The position numbers and the translations under genes are program-made. Below are positions 1 to 9,566 of a DNA stretch of 64,000 nt, piece after piece (positions within the stretch are counted from its first letter, which is position 1; the number at the start of each line of letters is the position of its first letter). Below the pieces are notes generated by a model that made no database searches, was not told the DNA's origin, and saw only the letters and a program-made list of their open reading frames with translations. The stretch is taken from the NCBI GenBank assembly GCA_963749875.1, contig CAVVOX010000002.1, positions 744,001 through 808,000 on the forward strand, given 5' to 3'. The stretch is from JAHQVI01 sp963749875. Lineage in GTDB: Bacteria > Pseudomonadota > Alphaproteobacteria > Rhizobiales > Rhodomicrobiaceae.

Positions 1-803
1 TCGGGCCGTTCCTCATGTTTTCGTTGGCCGTCCTATTCCTTAGCGGCCACCCGGAATATATGACCGGGTTAATCCTGATCGGCCTTGCGCGCTGCATCGC
101 AATGGTTATCGTCTGGAACCAGCTTGCGGGCGGGAGCAACCAGTACGTCGCGGGCCTCGTCGCCTTCAATTCGATTTTCCAGATCGTCTTCTTCAGCGTT
201 TACGCTTGGTTCTTTCTTGCCGTTCTGCCGCCATTGCTCGGGCTTCAGGGAAGCGTCATCGACGTCTCCTTTTGGACCATTGCCGAAGCCGTCCTGATCT
301 ATCTCGGCATACCGTTCGCAGCCGGCTTCTTGACCCGGAGCATTCTCTCGCGCCGCAAGGGTGTCGAGTGGTATGAAAGCAAGTTCCTGCCAAAGATTGC
401 TCCGATCACCCTGTTCGCGTTGCTGTTCACGATTGTCGCCATGTTCAGCCTCAAAGGCAGTACGGTTCTTCAGCTCCCATTCGATGCGGTGCTTATCGCA
501 GTCCCCCTCACGTTTTATTTCGTGATCATGTTTGCGATCAGCTTCTGGATGGGCAAACTCATAGGGGCGGACTACCCACGTACGACGGCGGTCGCTTTTA
601 CGGCCGCCAGCAATAATTTCGAGCTGGCGATTGCCGTCGCCATTGCCGCATTCGGTCTCGCCTCCCCGGTGGCCTTCGCAACCGTGATCGGGCCTCTGGT
701 CGAAGTTCCGGTTCTCATTTCTCTCGTCTCGGTCGCGGTATGGCTGAAACGACGCTGGTACGATCGCAGTGATTCGTCTGTGAGGACACGGCCCGCCGAA
801 TAG
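1..803 (+). CDS. acr3: ACR3-family arsenite efflux permease, 5' end outside window
   Basis: This inner-membrane permease would export arsenite (bile acid/arsenite/riboflavin transporter superfamily). The frame is open from base 3 (GPFL before the first Met at base 15), so the real start lies upstream and about 266 C-terminal residues are visible; the family is usually 340-400 residues long. Visible family marks are the segment GLARCIAMVIVWNQLA, whose Cys matches the conserved Cys of the ACR3 fourth helix, and NNFELAIAVAIA, whose Glu matches the conserved acidic residue of a late helix. About seven hydrophobic helices are present and the tail is Arg-rich. No ars regulator or reductase lies downstream, so any ars operon would be upstream of the window. 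The family assignment is firm; the substrate follows from the family. Confidence 0.8.
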   Translation, partial: GPFLMFSLAVLFLSGHPEYMTGLILIGLARCIAMVIVWNQLAGGSNQYVAGLVAFNSIFQIVFFSVYAWFFLAVLPPLLGLQGSVIDVSFWTIAEAVLIYLGIPFAAGFLTRSILSRRKGVEWYESKFLPKIAPITLFALLFTIVAMFSLKGSTVLQLPFDAVLIAVPLTFYFVIMFAISFWMGKLIGADYPRTTAVAFTAASNNFELAIAVAIAAFGLASPVAFATVIGPLVEVPVLISLVSVAVWLKRRWYDRSDSSVRTRPAE

Positions 804-972
804 ATTGCGGCCCCCATGCGGCTTCGTGAACGGGGTGTCTGCCTTCCCGTTGAACGCCGCGCGCCTGGCGCTTGCGCGCCCATCGCCGTCCGCTAGACTG
901 GATGGCAAACCAGCAGGGCGGCACTCCGGCGACAGTTCCAGGCAAGCCGCCCCCTCGGGGGAGGCGAAGCGC

Positions 973-2631
973 ATGGCGGAAAACGAGGCCGATGTCATTG
1001 TCATCGGGGCAGGGCTCGCCGGTCTCGTCGCCGCGACCGAGCTCGCGGATGCGGGCAAGCGCGTCATCCTTCTCGATCAGGAATCGGAGCAATCGCTCGG
1101 CGGTCAGGCTTACTGGTCGTTCGGCGGCCTGTTCTTCGTCAATTCGCCCGAGCAGCGCCGGCTTGGGATCCGCGACAGCCGCGAGCTCGCCATGCAGGAT
1201 TGGCTCGGCTCGGCCGGCTTCGACCGCGAGGAGGATCACTGGCCGCGTCAATGGGCCGAAGCCTATGTCGATTTCGCGGCCGGCGAGAAGCGGTCCTGGC
1301 TGAAAGCGCAGGGCGTCAAGATCTTCCCCCTTGTCGGCTGGGCCGAGCGCGGCGGCTACCTCGCCACCGAACACGGCAATTCCGTTCCGCGCTTCCATAT
1401 CACCTGGGGCACGGGGCCGGGACTGGTGGAGCCGTTCGTGCGCCGTCTGCGTGGGGCGGAGCAAAGGGGGCTCGTCTCGCTCCGCTGCCGCCACCGCGTC
1501 AACGAGCTGACGAGAAGCGGCGACGCCATCGACGGCGTGGCCGGTGACGTGCTGGAGCCGAGCGATAGCGAACGCGGCGCGCCGAGCTCCCGCGCGGTGG
1601 CGGGCGAATTTGCTCTGAAGGCGCAGGCCGTCATCGTTACGTCCGGCGGCATCGGCGGCAATCACGAGCTGGTGCGCAAGAACTGGCCGGAGCGTCTCGG
1701 CAGGCCGCCCAGCTTCATGCTGTCGGGCGTGCCGGATTATGTCGATGGACGTATGCTCGAGGCGACCGAGGCGGCGGGCGGCAATGTCATCAATCGCGAC
1801 CGCATGTGGCATTACACGGAAGGTGTGACCAACTACGCCCCGATCTGGAGCCGGCACGGCATCCGCATCATTCCGGGCCCGTCATCGCTCTGGTTCGATG
1901 CGACCGGCAGACGTCTCCCCGCGCCGCTCTTTCCCGGCTTCGACACGCTCGGCACGCTGAAGCATCTGCGCGCGACCGGCCACGATCATTCCTGGTTCAT
2001 TCTCAATCAGCGGATCATCGGCAAGGAGTTCGGCTTGTCCGGCTCGGAGCAGAACCCGGATCTCACCAATAAGAGCATCGCCCAAGTGTTGAACCGCACC
2101 CGGGCAAAATCGACCTCGCCCGTCGCGGCGTTCCAGCAGAAGGGCGAGGATTTCGTCACCGCGGCGGATCTGGGCGAGCTGACCCGGCGGATGAACGCGC
2201 TGACCGGCGCGGATCTGATCGATGAGGCCGCGCTGCGATACGAGATCGAGGCGCGGGACCGGGAGGTTGCGCACAAATTCTGCAAGGACGCGCAGGTCTC
2301 CGCCATCCGCGCGACGCGCGCCTTTATCGGCGACAAGCTGGTCCGGGTCGCCAAGCCGCACCGTATTCTCGACCCGGCGGCGGGGCCGCTGATCGCTGTC
2401 CGGCTTTGGATCTTGACGCGCAAGACGCTTGGCGGCCTGCAGACGGATCTGTCGGCCCGCGTGCTGCAGGCCGGCGGCGAGCCGCTGCCGAATGTCTATG
2501 CGGCAGGCGAGGTGGCCGGCTTTGGCGGCGGCGGTGTCCACGGCTATCGCGCGCTGGAGGGCACGTTCCTCGGCGGCTGCATCTTTTCCGGGCGGATCGC
2601 GGGCCGCGCTGCGGCGAAGGCGCTCGGCTGA
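973..2631 (+). CDS. FAD-binding dehydrogenase (fumarate reductase/KstD-like flavoprotein)
   Basis: A 552-residue flavoprotein oxidoreductase. The N-terminus carries a classic dinucleotide fold (VIVIGAGLAGLVAATELADAG) with an acidic end of the second strand (LLDQE). The C-terminus has the second FAD contact region (AAGEVAGFGGGGVHGYRALEGT). Length and layout match the FAD-binding dehydrogenase group related to 3-ketosteroid delta-1-dehydrogenase and fumarate reductase flavoprotein subunits. No signal peptide or heme motif is seen, so it is probably cytosolic. I chose ATG 973 because the Rossmann strand starts a few residues later; the frame stays open further upstream to 805 but that stretch has no family character. 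The stop (TGA 2629-2631) overlaps the next start by one base, so the two genes are probably co-translated. The substrate cannot be told from sequence. Confidence 0.8.
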   Translation: MAENEADVIVIGAGLAGLVAATELADAGKRVILLDQESEQSLGGQAYWSFGGLFFVNSPEQRRLGIRDSRELAMQDWLGSAGFDREEDHWPRQWAEAYVDFAAGEKRSWLKAQGVKIFPLVGWAERGGYLATEHGNSVPRFHITWGTGPGLVEPFVRRLRGAEQRGLVSLRCRHRVNELTRSGDAIDGVAGDVLEPSDSERGAPSSRAVAGEFALKAQAVIVTSGGIGGNHELVRKNWPERLGRPPSFMLSGVPDYVDGRMLEATEAAGGNVINRDRMWHYTEGVTNYAPIWSRHGIRIIPGPSSLWFDATGRRLPAPLFPGFDTLGTLKHLRATGHDHSWFILNQRIIGKEFGLSGSEQNPDLTNKSIAQVLNRTRAKSTSPVAAFQQKGEDFVTAADLGELTRRMNALTGADLIDEAALRYEIEARDREVAHKFCKDAQVSAIRATRAFIGDKLVRVAKPHRILDPAAGPLIAVRLWILTRKTLGGLQTDLSARVLQAGGEPLPNVYAAGEVAGFGGGGVHGYRALEGTFLGGCIFSGRIAGRAAAKALG

Positions 2632-3662
2632 TGGCGGAGGCGGCACGCCCGATCCGGCCCGACGCGCGGATCGTCATCGCAGGCGCGGGCAGCATCGGCT
2701 GCTTTATCGGCGGTCTGCTGGCGCTGGCCGGGCGGCGCGTCACCTTCCTCGGACGTTCCCGCATCATCGAGGAGGTGCGGGCGCGTGGCTTGCGTCTCAC
2801 CGATCTTGCCGGCCTCGATGAACAGCTTTCGGCCGCCCGGCTCGATCTGACGACGGACGCCGCCGCTCTTCATGACGCCGACCTCGCGCTCATCACGGTC
2901 AAGAGCGGCGCCACGGCTGCCATGGCGAAAGAAATCGCGGCCCATTGCGCCGCCGGCACGACCGTGCTCAGCCTGCAGAACGGCGTCGCCAATGTGGGGG
3001 TGCTGCGCTCAACGCTCGCCGGCATGGATGTCCGCGGCGGCATTGTCGAATTCAATGTCGTCCGCAAGGCCGGCGGCCATTTCCACCAGGGGACATCGGG
3101 CAGGGTGGTCATCGAGGCCGGACGCGAGGATCTGCGCGTCCTGCTTGCCGTGCCGCACCTCGCCGTCGCGACCGCCGCCGACCTCACGCGCCTCCAATGG
3201 GGCAAACTCCTCCTTAATCTCAATAATGCGCTGAATGCGCTCTCCGGACTGCCGCTCAGAGCGCAATTGCAGGACCGGGAATGGCGCCGCCTGCTCGCGG
3301 AGCAAACCGGGGAGGCGCTCGCGGCCGCTCGTGCCGCGGGCATCGCCCCCGCATCTCTGCCGGTGCCGCCGCGCTTCATCCCGCGAATCCTCCGTCTGCC
3401 CGAACCGTTGTTTCGGGTCGCGGCCGCGCAGCTCCTGGCGGTCGATCCGGAGGCCCGCTCGTCCATGTGGGAGGATCTGGTTCACCGGCGGCGGACGGAG
3501 ATCGACTATCTCCAGGGCGAGATCGTCGCGCTGGGCGCGCGGCATGGCATTGAAACGCCGCTTTGCGCCGCGATCGTCGCCTTGGTCAAATGCGCGGAAG
3601 ACGCGGCGGCCGGTCCGCCCGGCCTGACGCCCCAAGACGTCCGCAATGCCGCAATGGCCTGA
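2631..3662 (+). CDS. 2-dehydropantoate 2-reductase-like protein (ApbA/PanE family)
   Basis: A 343-residue NADPH-dependent ketoacid reductase of the ApbA/PanE family. The N-terminal nucleotide-binding motif is IVIAGAGSIGCFIGGLLA, followed by SLQNGVAN, a motif typical of the family. The catalytic Lys region is LQWGKLLLNLNNALNAL. The C-terminal helical domain includes residues about 220-330. The start ATG shares its A with the TGA of the upstream FAD dehydrogenase, indicating translational coupling. The family includes true ketopantoate reductases of pantothenate synthesis but also many paralogues acting on other 2-ketoacids. Pairing with a flavoprotein dehydrogenase and the absence of other pan genes make a catabolic paralogue as likely as PanE itself. 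Confidence 0.8.
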   Translation: MAEAARPIRPDARIVIAGAGSIGCFIGGLLALAGRRVTFLGRSRIIEEVRARGLRLTDLAGLDEQLSAARLDLTTDAAALHDADLALITVKSGATAAMAKEIAAHCAAGTTVLSLQNGVANVGVLRSTLAGMDVRGGIVEFNVVRKAGGHFHQGTSGRVVIEAGREDLRVLLAVPHLAVATAADLTRLQWGKLLLNLNNALNALSGLPLRAQLQDREWRRLLAEQTGEALAAARAAGIAPASLPVPPRFIPRILRLPEPLFRVAAAQLLAVDPEARSSMWEDLVHRRRTEIDYLQGEIVALGARHGIETPLCAAIVALVKCAEDAAAGPPGLTPQDVRNAAMA

Positions 3663-3682
3663 AGCCTTCCGCTGGGCGTGCT

Positions 3683-4331
3683 TCAGCGCTGCGCCATGAA
3701 GCGTTCGCCGGGCATCATCTCGTAAGGGCCCTTCCAGCCGGGAAGCGCTTTGATCCGCTCCATCCAGGCAAAGATGTTCGGATAGCTTTCGGCGAAGTCG
3801 TATCCGTGCTCTTCCTTGGGATAGTAGACATAGCCGGCGAGCGAGAAGTCGGCGATGGTCGGCCGCGGCACGGCAACGAATTCGTGCCCCGCCAGATGCT
3901 GATCCACAATGGCATAAGCGGCATCGATGCGGCCTTTCAGGAAAGCCATGACCGCGGGATCGGGAGTCTTTCGGAAAGAGCGCGTTGAGGAAGCGATAGG
4001 CCGCCATATAGCTGGTGAATTTGTGGTTGTCGAAGAACATCCAGCGCAGGATCTCCAGCTCTTCGTCCTCATTCTCCGGGCCGAACTTGCCGAGCCGGCG
4101 CGACAGATAGGTCAGGATGACGCCAGACTGCGTAAGCCGCTTCTCTCCATGCTCCAGCACCGGGATCTCGCCCATCGCGTTCACCGATTGGCGCCAGTCG
4201 GGATTGCGCGTCGCGCCGTTGAAGAAATCTACCCAGACGGGCTCCCAGTCAGCTCCCGAAAGCGCGAGCATCAGCGCGGCCTTATAGGCGTTCCCCGATT
4301 GAGCGAAGCAATGCAGTCTGAACTCGGCCAT
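3683..4331 (-). pseudogene. glutathione S-transferase, frameshifted
   Basis: The frame starting at ATG 4331 gives a thioredoxin-fold GST N-terminus (MAEFRLHCFAQSGNAYKAAL, then GEIPVLEHGEKRLTQSGVIL with the SNAIL/TRAP-type glutathione-binding Ser). It continues into the helical domain up to NALFPKD near base 3972. There the frame changes: the rest of the C-terminal domain (DPAVMAFLKGRIDAAYAIVD, then a GYVYYPKEEHGYDF segment) is in another frame ending at 3683. Dropping one base near 3966-3971 restores KDPDPAVMAF and a 215-residue protein of normal GST length. The lesion may be real or a sequence error. A MITE-like repeat lies 15 bases upstream of the start. Confidence 0.8.
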
Positions 4332-4346
4332 GTCCTTAATCCTTCC

Positions 4347-4474
4347 TAGCGCAACGCGCGTCCAAGCATGTCCCTGCGAAGGCGGGGATGGACGCGGGAA
4401 CGGTTGCGCTCGCCGTTTGAAATAGATCAACTTAACCTCGTCCAAGTGAGCCCACCTGAACGAGGGTTGATCTA
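4347..4474 (+). repeat. MITE-like two-hairpin repeat, copy A (long form)
   Basis: 128 bp from TA to TA, in context C-TA-G on both sides. The first hairpin has arms beginning GCGCAACGCGCGTCC and ending GGACGCGGGAACGGTTGCGC, with an extra inner hairpin (long form). The second hairpin has arms ATCAACTTAACCTCG and CGAGGGTTGAT. It lies between the RND permease gene and the GST gene. Confidence 0.85.
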
Positions 4475-4570
4475 GGCTATCCTCGCGGGCGCAAAGCTAG
4501 CACCGGCAGGCCAAAAGCGCTACGCACTCCTCGCGGACGGTGGATCAAAACATGGCGAGCGGGAGGCGTG

Positions 4571-7500
4571 TCAGGACAGCCTCTCGGATTCGCGCATCTG
4601 CTTGGAAAGCTCGGCCGAAGCGCTGGCGCGGGGCTTGGACATTCCGGCAATCAGCGTATAGACCGCCGGCGTCAGGAACAAGGTGAAGACGGCGGCGAGA
4701 CCGAGCCCGCCGAAGATCACCCAGCCGATCGCCCCGCGCGACTCCGATCCGGGACCGGCGCTCAAGATAAGCGGCAGGCCGGCGAAGACCGTCGAGACCA
4801 TCGTCATCGTGATCGGACGCAAACGCACGGTGGCCGCTTCGCGCGCCGCCTCGAGAACGCTCGCGCCCCGGTCGCGAAGCTGGTCGGCGAATTCGACGAC
4901 GAGAATCCCGTTCTTGGCCATGATGCCGACGAGGACCAGCACGCCGATCTGGCTGTAGATATTGATGGTCGTGCCGGTCAGGTACAGCGCAAAGACGGCC
5001 GCCGCCATGCCGAATGGCACGGTGATCATGATCACGGTCGCGCTGGTCAGGCTCTCGAACTGCGCGACGAGCACCAGGAACACCACGAGCAGCGCAATGG
5101 CGAAGGTGATCGTAATGTCGCGGGAGGTTTCCTCAAGCGTCGCCGCTTCACCAAGGAACAGGAGTCCGATACCGGATGGCAGCTCGGCTTCCGCCAGCGC
5201 TCTCACCCGGTCCACCGCCCCGCGCAATGGCAGATTGGGGGAAATATCGGCGTTGATTTCGACCGCCCGGCGCTGGGCGTGCCGGTCGAGTTCGGCGGCC
5301 ACGCCTTCCTGCTTGAAGGAAATCATCTGGACCAGCGGTATGAGATTGCCGTCCCGCGAGCGCACATAGAGATTGCCCAGGTCGGACGGCGAAGTGACCG
5401 ATCCCGCCGAGGATTCCAGAATGATCGGCACGGCGTGATCATCGACCGTCAGATCGGCGACGTCGTAGCCGTCGACGAGCACGCGGATCGTGCTGGCAAG
5501 ATCGGTAATCGCGACATTGAGATTGGCCGCGCGCTCGCGGTCGATATTCAGGGAAATCTGCGGCTGGGTCGCCTGATATTCGACGCGCAGATTGCTGAGC
5601 TGGGGGATGTCCCGCTCGATCGCCTGAACGAGCGTGTCGGCCGCCGCGGCGATCGCGGCATAATTGCTCCCCGTCAGCGCAAAGCTCAAGCCGCCACCAC
5701 CGCCCCTGAGGCCCAGGCTGTTGCCGCGCGAAATGCGGGCCACGACGCCGGGAATCCGGGATAGGGGCTCTCTCAGCGTCTGCTCGATCTCCTGCTGCGA
5801 GCGCTTGCGCTCGCCCCAGGGACGGAGCGGCGCATCGATCTGGCCGCGGTTGAAATCATACCGGCCGGTGATTGAGTAAAGGCTTTCAGCGACGCCGCTG
5901 TCCAGAAGCGGCCGGAACACGTTCTCCGCCTTTTCGACCTGGAGATCCATATAGTCGAGGCCAATGCCGTCGGGGCCGGTGAGCCGGACGCTGATCTGGC
6001 CGCGGTCCTCCTGCGGAACGAGCTCCTCGCCGAGATTGTCGAACAGAAAAAGCGCCACAGCGCCGACCGCCGAGGCGACGGCCAGAACGATCAGCGGCAC
6101 TCTCAGCACAGCGTTCAGCAGCCGGGTATAGAGATTTTGCAGCGCCTGGCCCAGCGCACCGAAACCGAAGTGGCTTCCGGTCTCGCCGCCCGTCAGGGGC
6201 AGGCGCGAGGCGATCATCGGACCGAGCGTCAGGGCCACGAAGGTGGAAATGCAGACGGTTGCGGCGAGCATGAAGCCGAATTCGCGGAACAGCCGTCCTG
6301 CCGTACCCGGAAGGAAGGAAATCGGCACGAAAACGGCGACCAGCGTCGCCGTCGTGGCAAGGACCGCAAAGAACACCTGCTGGGTTCCGATCACCGCTGC
6401 GGCCTTCGGGGCCATGCCTTGCGCCTGACAGCGCTGGATGTTCTCCAGCACGACGATCGCGTCATCGACCACGAGGCCGGTCGCAAGCACCAGCGCCAGC
6501 AGCGTGATCAGATTGATGGAAAAGCCGAACAGCCAAAGCATGGCGACGGCGCCGATCAGCGCGACCGGGATGGCGACGGCCGGCACGAGCGTTGCCTGGA
6601 ACCGCCCGATGAACAGCCAGATCACGCCGATCACGATCACCGTCGCAAGGCCGAGCGAGGTCAGCACTTCCCCGATGGCGCCCTCGATGAAGACCGAGTT
6701 GTCCGAGGTGATTGTGATCGAGATGTCGTTCAGGCGCCTGTTGAGTCGGTCCACCGCCGTGCGGACGCCCTCGGCAATCGCGACCGTGTTCGACTTGGCC
6801 TGCCGGACGATGCCGAGGCTAACGACACCGCGCCCGTTCAGCCGGACGCGCGAGCTCTCGTCCGCCGGGCTGAAATAGACATCGGCGACGTCGCCGAGCC
6901 GGACGTCCGGCTTGAGCTGCAGCGCGCTGATCTCGGTCGGCTTGGTCACCGACGCATTGGCCCGCACCAGCACTTCCAGATTGGTCGATTTGAAGCTGCC
7001 CGCCGGCACGTCATAGCGCGCATTGGAAAGCAGGTCCGAGACATCGCGAATTGAGAGGCCGTGACTGGCAAGGCGGTTGGGATTGACGACCACCCGGAGC
7101 ACACGTTCGCGATCGCCGAACAGCCGGACATCGGCAACGCCCTCCACGGCCGTCAGCTCCGGAACGATCTCCTCCTCGATGATCCGCGTCACCTCCTCGA
7201 CCGGGAGCGAGCCGCTCGTGACGGCGAGTCGCATGATCGGCCGGGCGTCGTCGTCGGCCTTGATGACGGTGATTTCCTCGACGCCGTCCGGCAAGCCGCG
7301 CGCCGCCCGCGCAACCGCCTCTCGGACGTCGTTGGCCGCATCGATCAGATCCGCCGAGGGGCTGAACTCGGCGCGAATGCGCAGATTGTTCTCCTCGCTC
7401 GAGGAACGGACGGATTTGACGCCGTTGACGCGTGCAACCGCCCGTTCGAGGACGCTGGTGACCTCCGCGTCGATCGTCTCCGGGGAGCCGCCGGGATATT

Positions 7501-7663
7501 GGGCGCGCACGGTGACGATCGGCCGGTCCACATTGGGCAGCTCGCGGATCTCGATGCCCATCAGGGCGCTGATCCCGGCGATGAGGATAAGCAGATTCAG
7601 GACGGTCGCCAGATAGGGGCGTCTGACGCTCAATCCGGGCAAACCGTTGGTGTTCGCGTTCAC
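4571..7663 (-). CDS. RND-family efflux transporter permease (AcrB/MexF-like)
   Basis: A 1030-residue inner-membrane proton-driven drug exporter, full length for the HAE-1/AcrB group. The N-terminal helix is preceded by RRPYLATVLNLLILIAG. Two large periplasmic loops (about residues 40-330 and 550-860) alternate with two blocks of helices. The proton-relay Asp pair is seen in helix 4 as GLVVDDAIVVLENI. A second-half motif is GIMAKNGILVVEFAD, where the conserved Lys-Asn is visible. The gene starts at ATG 7663 and overlaps the adaptor gene by four bases (ATGA), so the pair forms a translationally coupled operon. No outer-membrane channel gene is adjacent, so a shared TolC-like protein would be needed. 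Substrate is unknown. Confidence 0.93.
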   Translation of the reverse strand: MNANTNGLPGLSVRRPYLATVLNLLILIAGISALMGIEIRELPNVDRPIVTVRAQYPGGSPETIDAEVTSVLERAVARVNGVKSVRSSSEENNLRIRAEFSPSADLIDAANDVREAVARAARGLPDGVEEITVIKADDDARPIMRLAVTSGSLPVEEVTRIIEEEIVPELTAVEGVADVRLFGDRERVLRVVVNPNRLASHGLSIRDVSDLLSNARYDVPAGSFKSTNLEVLVRANASVTKPTEISALQLKPDVRLGDVADVYFSPADESSRVRLNGRGVVSLGIVRQAKSNTVAIAEGVRTAVDRLNRRLNDISITITSDNSVFIEGAIGEVLTSLGLATVIVIGVIWLFIGRFQATLVPAVAIPVALIGAVAMLWLFGFSINLITLLALVLATGLVVDDAIVVLENIQRCQAQGMAPKAAAVIGTQQVFFAVLATTATLVAVFVPISFLPGTAGRLFREFGFMLAATVCISTFVALTLGPMIASRLPLTGGETGSHFGFGALGQALQNLYTRLLNAVLRVPLIVLAVASAVGAVALFLFDNLGEELVPQEDRGQISVRLTGPDGIGLDYMDLQVEKAENVFRPLLDSGVAESLYSITGRYDFNRGQIDAPLRPWGERKRSQQEIEQTLREPLSRIPGVVARISRGNSLGLRGGGGGLSFALTGSNYAAIAAAADTLVQAIERDIPQLSNLRVEYQATQPQISLNIDRERAANLNVAITDLASTIRVLVDGYDVADLTVDDHAVPIILESSAGSVTSPSDLGNLYVRSRDGNLIPLVQMISFKQEGVAAELDRHAQRRAVEINADISPNLPLRGAVDRVRALAEAELPSGIGLLFLGEAATLEETSRDITITFAIALLVVFLVLVAQFESLTSATVIMITVPFGMAAAVFALYLTGTTINIYSQIGVLVLVGIMAKNGILVVEFADQLRDRGASVLEAAREAATVRLRPITMTMVSTVFAGLPLILSAGPGSESRGAIGWVIFGGLGLAAVFTLFLTPAVYTLIAGMSKPRASASAELSKQMRESERLS

Positions 7664-8790
7664 AGTCCCGCCTCTTCCCGGCTCGCGGCGCTCGGCTCTT
7701 CGAAGCTGACCTCCCGGCCGGGCCGCAGACGCTGTGTGCCCTCGACCACGACCAGCTGGCCGCCCGCGAGATCACCCTCGACGAGGATGCGTCCCTGGGC
7801 GCGCTTGACGACGGACACCGTCACGCGTTCCGCCTTTCCTTGCGAGATGCGCCAGACATAGGCGCCGTCGCGCTCCCAAAGCAGCGCCAGCTCGGGGATC
7901 ACGGGATATTCGCCGCCTTGCAGCGTCATAGAGACATTGAAAGACATGCCGGCTCGGAGCGTGTCGTTCGGATTGTGCAGCGCCGCGCGGACCCGGACGG
8001 CCCTGGTCGCCGTCTCGACGCGACTGTTGATCTGGGTGATTTCGCCTTCGAATTGCTGGCCGCGAAAGCCCGCGCTGGTGGCGGTGATCTTCTGGCCGCG
8101 TTTCAAACGCTTCAAATAGATTTCGGGTACATCGAACTCGACGATGATCACGCTGCGATCGTCGAGCGAGGTAATGGCCGTCGTCTCGGAAACGCGGTCG
8201 CCGCGGTCGACCTGCGGAATGCCGAGAACCCCGTCAAAGGGCGCACGGATCGTGCGGTCGGCAAGCAATTCCTTTGCCTGCTCCAGTTCGAGCTCGGCAG
8301 TCCTGACGGCCGTCCGGGCGGTATCGACCGTCATCTCGGCAACGGCTTTTTTCGGCAACAGCGCCAGATTGCGTCCAAGCGTGCGCTGCGCATCGGCGAG
8401 CTTGGTCTCGGCAATTCGGACCGCGATCTTCGCCTGTGCATCGTCGAGCTTCATGAGGACGTCGCCCTGCTTGACAGGCTGCCCCGCTCTGACGTCGATT
8501 TCGGATACGATGCCGGAGACCTCCGGATAGATGGTGATCGAGCGGTTGGCGAGACCGTTGCCGATTGACGCTATCCTATCGACAGCCTGCGCCAATTTCA
8601 CCGCCTCGACGATCACCGGGACCTTGTGATCTCCGCGGCCGCCCCTGCGCCCCTGCCGCTCGTTCTCCTTGCCGAACGAAATGCCGGTGACCTGCGTGAT
8701 GCGTTCGCGTTCATGCCAAACGCCGTAGCCAACGCCGCAAAGGAGGACGATCACCAGAAGTTGTTTCCAAAGGGCAAGTTGGCTTTTCAT
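7660..8790 (-). CDS. RND efflux periplasmic adaptor (HlyD/MFP family)
   Basis: A 376-residue membrane fusion protein that would bridge the RND permease to an outer-membrane channel. An N-terminal membrane anchor (KQLLVIVLLCGVGYGVW) is followed by a biotinyl-lipoyl-like half (SEIDVRAGQPVKQGDVLMKL), an alpha-helical hairpin (about residues 100-150), the second lipoyl half (APFDGVLGIPQVDRGDRV) and beta-barrel and membrane-proximal domains. I chose ATG 8790 (MKSQLALWK) because it directly precedes the anchor; the frame extends to 8862 without family character. It is the first gene of the operon with the permease. No regulator gene is adjacent. Confidence 0.92.
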   Translation of the reverse strand: MKSQLALWKQLLVIVLLCGVGYGVWHERERITQVTGISFGKENERQGRRGGRGDHKVPVIVEAVKLAQAVDRIASIGNGLANRSITIYPEVSGIVSEIDVRAGQPVKQGDVLMKLDDAQAKIAVRIAETKLADAQRTLGRNLALLPKKAVAEMTVDTARTAVRTAELELEQAKELLADRTIRAPFDGVLGIPQVDRGDRVSETTAITSLDDRSVIIVEFDVPEIYLKRLKRGQKITATSAGFRGQQFEGEITQINSRVETATRAVRVRAALHNPNDTLRAGMSFNVSMTLQGGEYPVIPELALLWERDGAYVWRISQGKAERVTVSVVKRAQGRILVEGDLAGGQLVVVEGTQRLRPGREVSFEEPSAASREEAGL

Positions 8791-9321
8791 CGTCCGTCTG
8801 TCGTAACTCCGACGCCACCCGAACCCGTTTTCAAGTGCTTGAGTTCTATGACACGTCCTCAAAATGAGTTTTCATTTCATCGACCGCGGAAGCATTATAA
8901 GGCCGCGATCCTAGCGCAACGCGCGTCCAAATGGACGCGGGAACAGTTGCGCTCACCTTGTAAAATAGATCAACTTGCCCTCGTTCAATTGGAGCCAATT
9001 GAACGAGGGTTGATCTAGAATGCCTTGCGGGTGTGAGAGGCGCCAGTCTTTCCTTGTCTCAATCTTTGCCTGCCGGGAGCGCCGGCGGCCAGGTTTCGAC
9101 CTGTGCCGGCACTATTCGGGAGACGCCGTATGCGGCCAGGAGGTTCATTACATGGGGTACCCATCCTCGGAGGGGTAAATAATGGGCGAGTTTCTATGTA
9201 CCAGGGATGAATATAAAGCCGCGCGCGCTTGAGATTGCGCAGGCAGGCTGAGAATTGCAGGCTATTTTGAGCGAGAAGATGCCCTGAAGGCGAAATACGC
9301 GACAGCTAAGAACCTTGCCGA
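8791..9321. other. intergenic region, 531 bp, holds repeat copy B only
   Basis: Between the divergently arranged adaptor gene and the broken GNAT gene. A MITE-like repeat occupies 8912-9017. The remaining stretch 9018-9321 has no open frame with recognisable content and no clear RNA gene. The adaptor promoter should lie at its left edge. Confidence 0.6.
8912..9017 (+). repeat. MITE-like two-hairpin repeat, copy B (short form)
   Basis: 106 bp, TA to TA in C-TA-G context at both ends. The first hairpin loop is AAAT between GCGTCC and GGACGC arms (short form). The second hairpin is TCAATTGGAGCCAATTGA at its tip with CCTCG/CGAGG arms. It sits in the intergenic region upstream of the RND adaptor gene. 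Confidence 0.85.
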
Positions 9322-9566
9322 ATGAGCGAGTCCCGTTTCGAATTCAAAGAGGTGAGCCCGGAGCGCTGGGACGACCTCGTTGCATTGTTTGAATCCCGTG
9401 GCAGCCCGCATCATTGCTGGTGTATGGTCTGGCGACGCAAGCCTGCCGAAGCGAACCGCGCCACGGGCGTGGGCCGGAAGGCGGTTCTCAAGGCCGCGCT
9501 GCATTCCCGCGTCATCGACCGCATACCGATCGGCATTCTCGGCTATTGTGACGGCGCACCCGTCGC

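Noticed and set aside
4347..4474. Repeat family as CRISPR array or tRNA-like element
   Set aside because: Copies are far apart, carry no spacers, fold as two simple hairpins and have TA insertion boundaries.
6137..7054. Long open frame opposite the RND permease (and others opposite the FAD dehydrogenase, rpsA and PMM)
   Set aside because: High-GC antisense shadows: rich in Arg, His, Asp and Gly with no family motif, fully inside well-supported genes.
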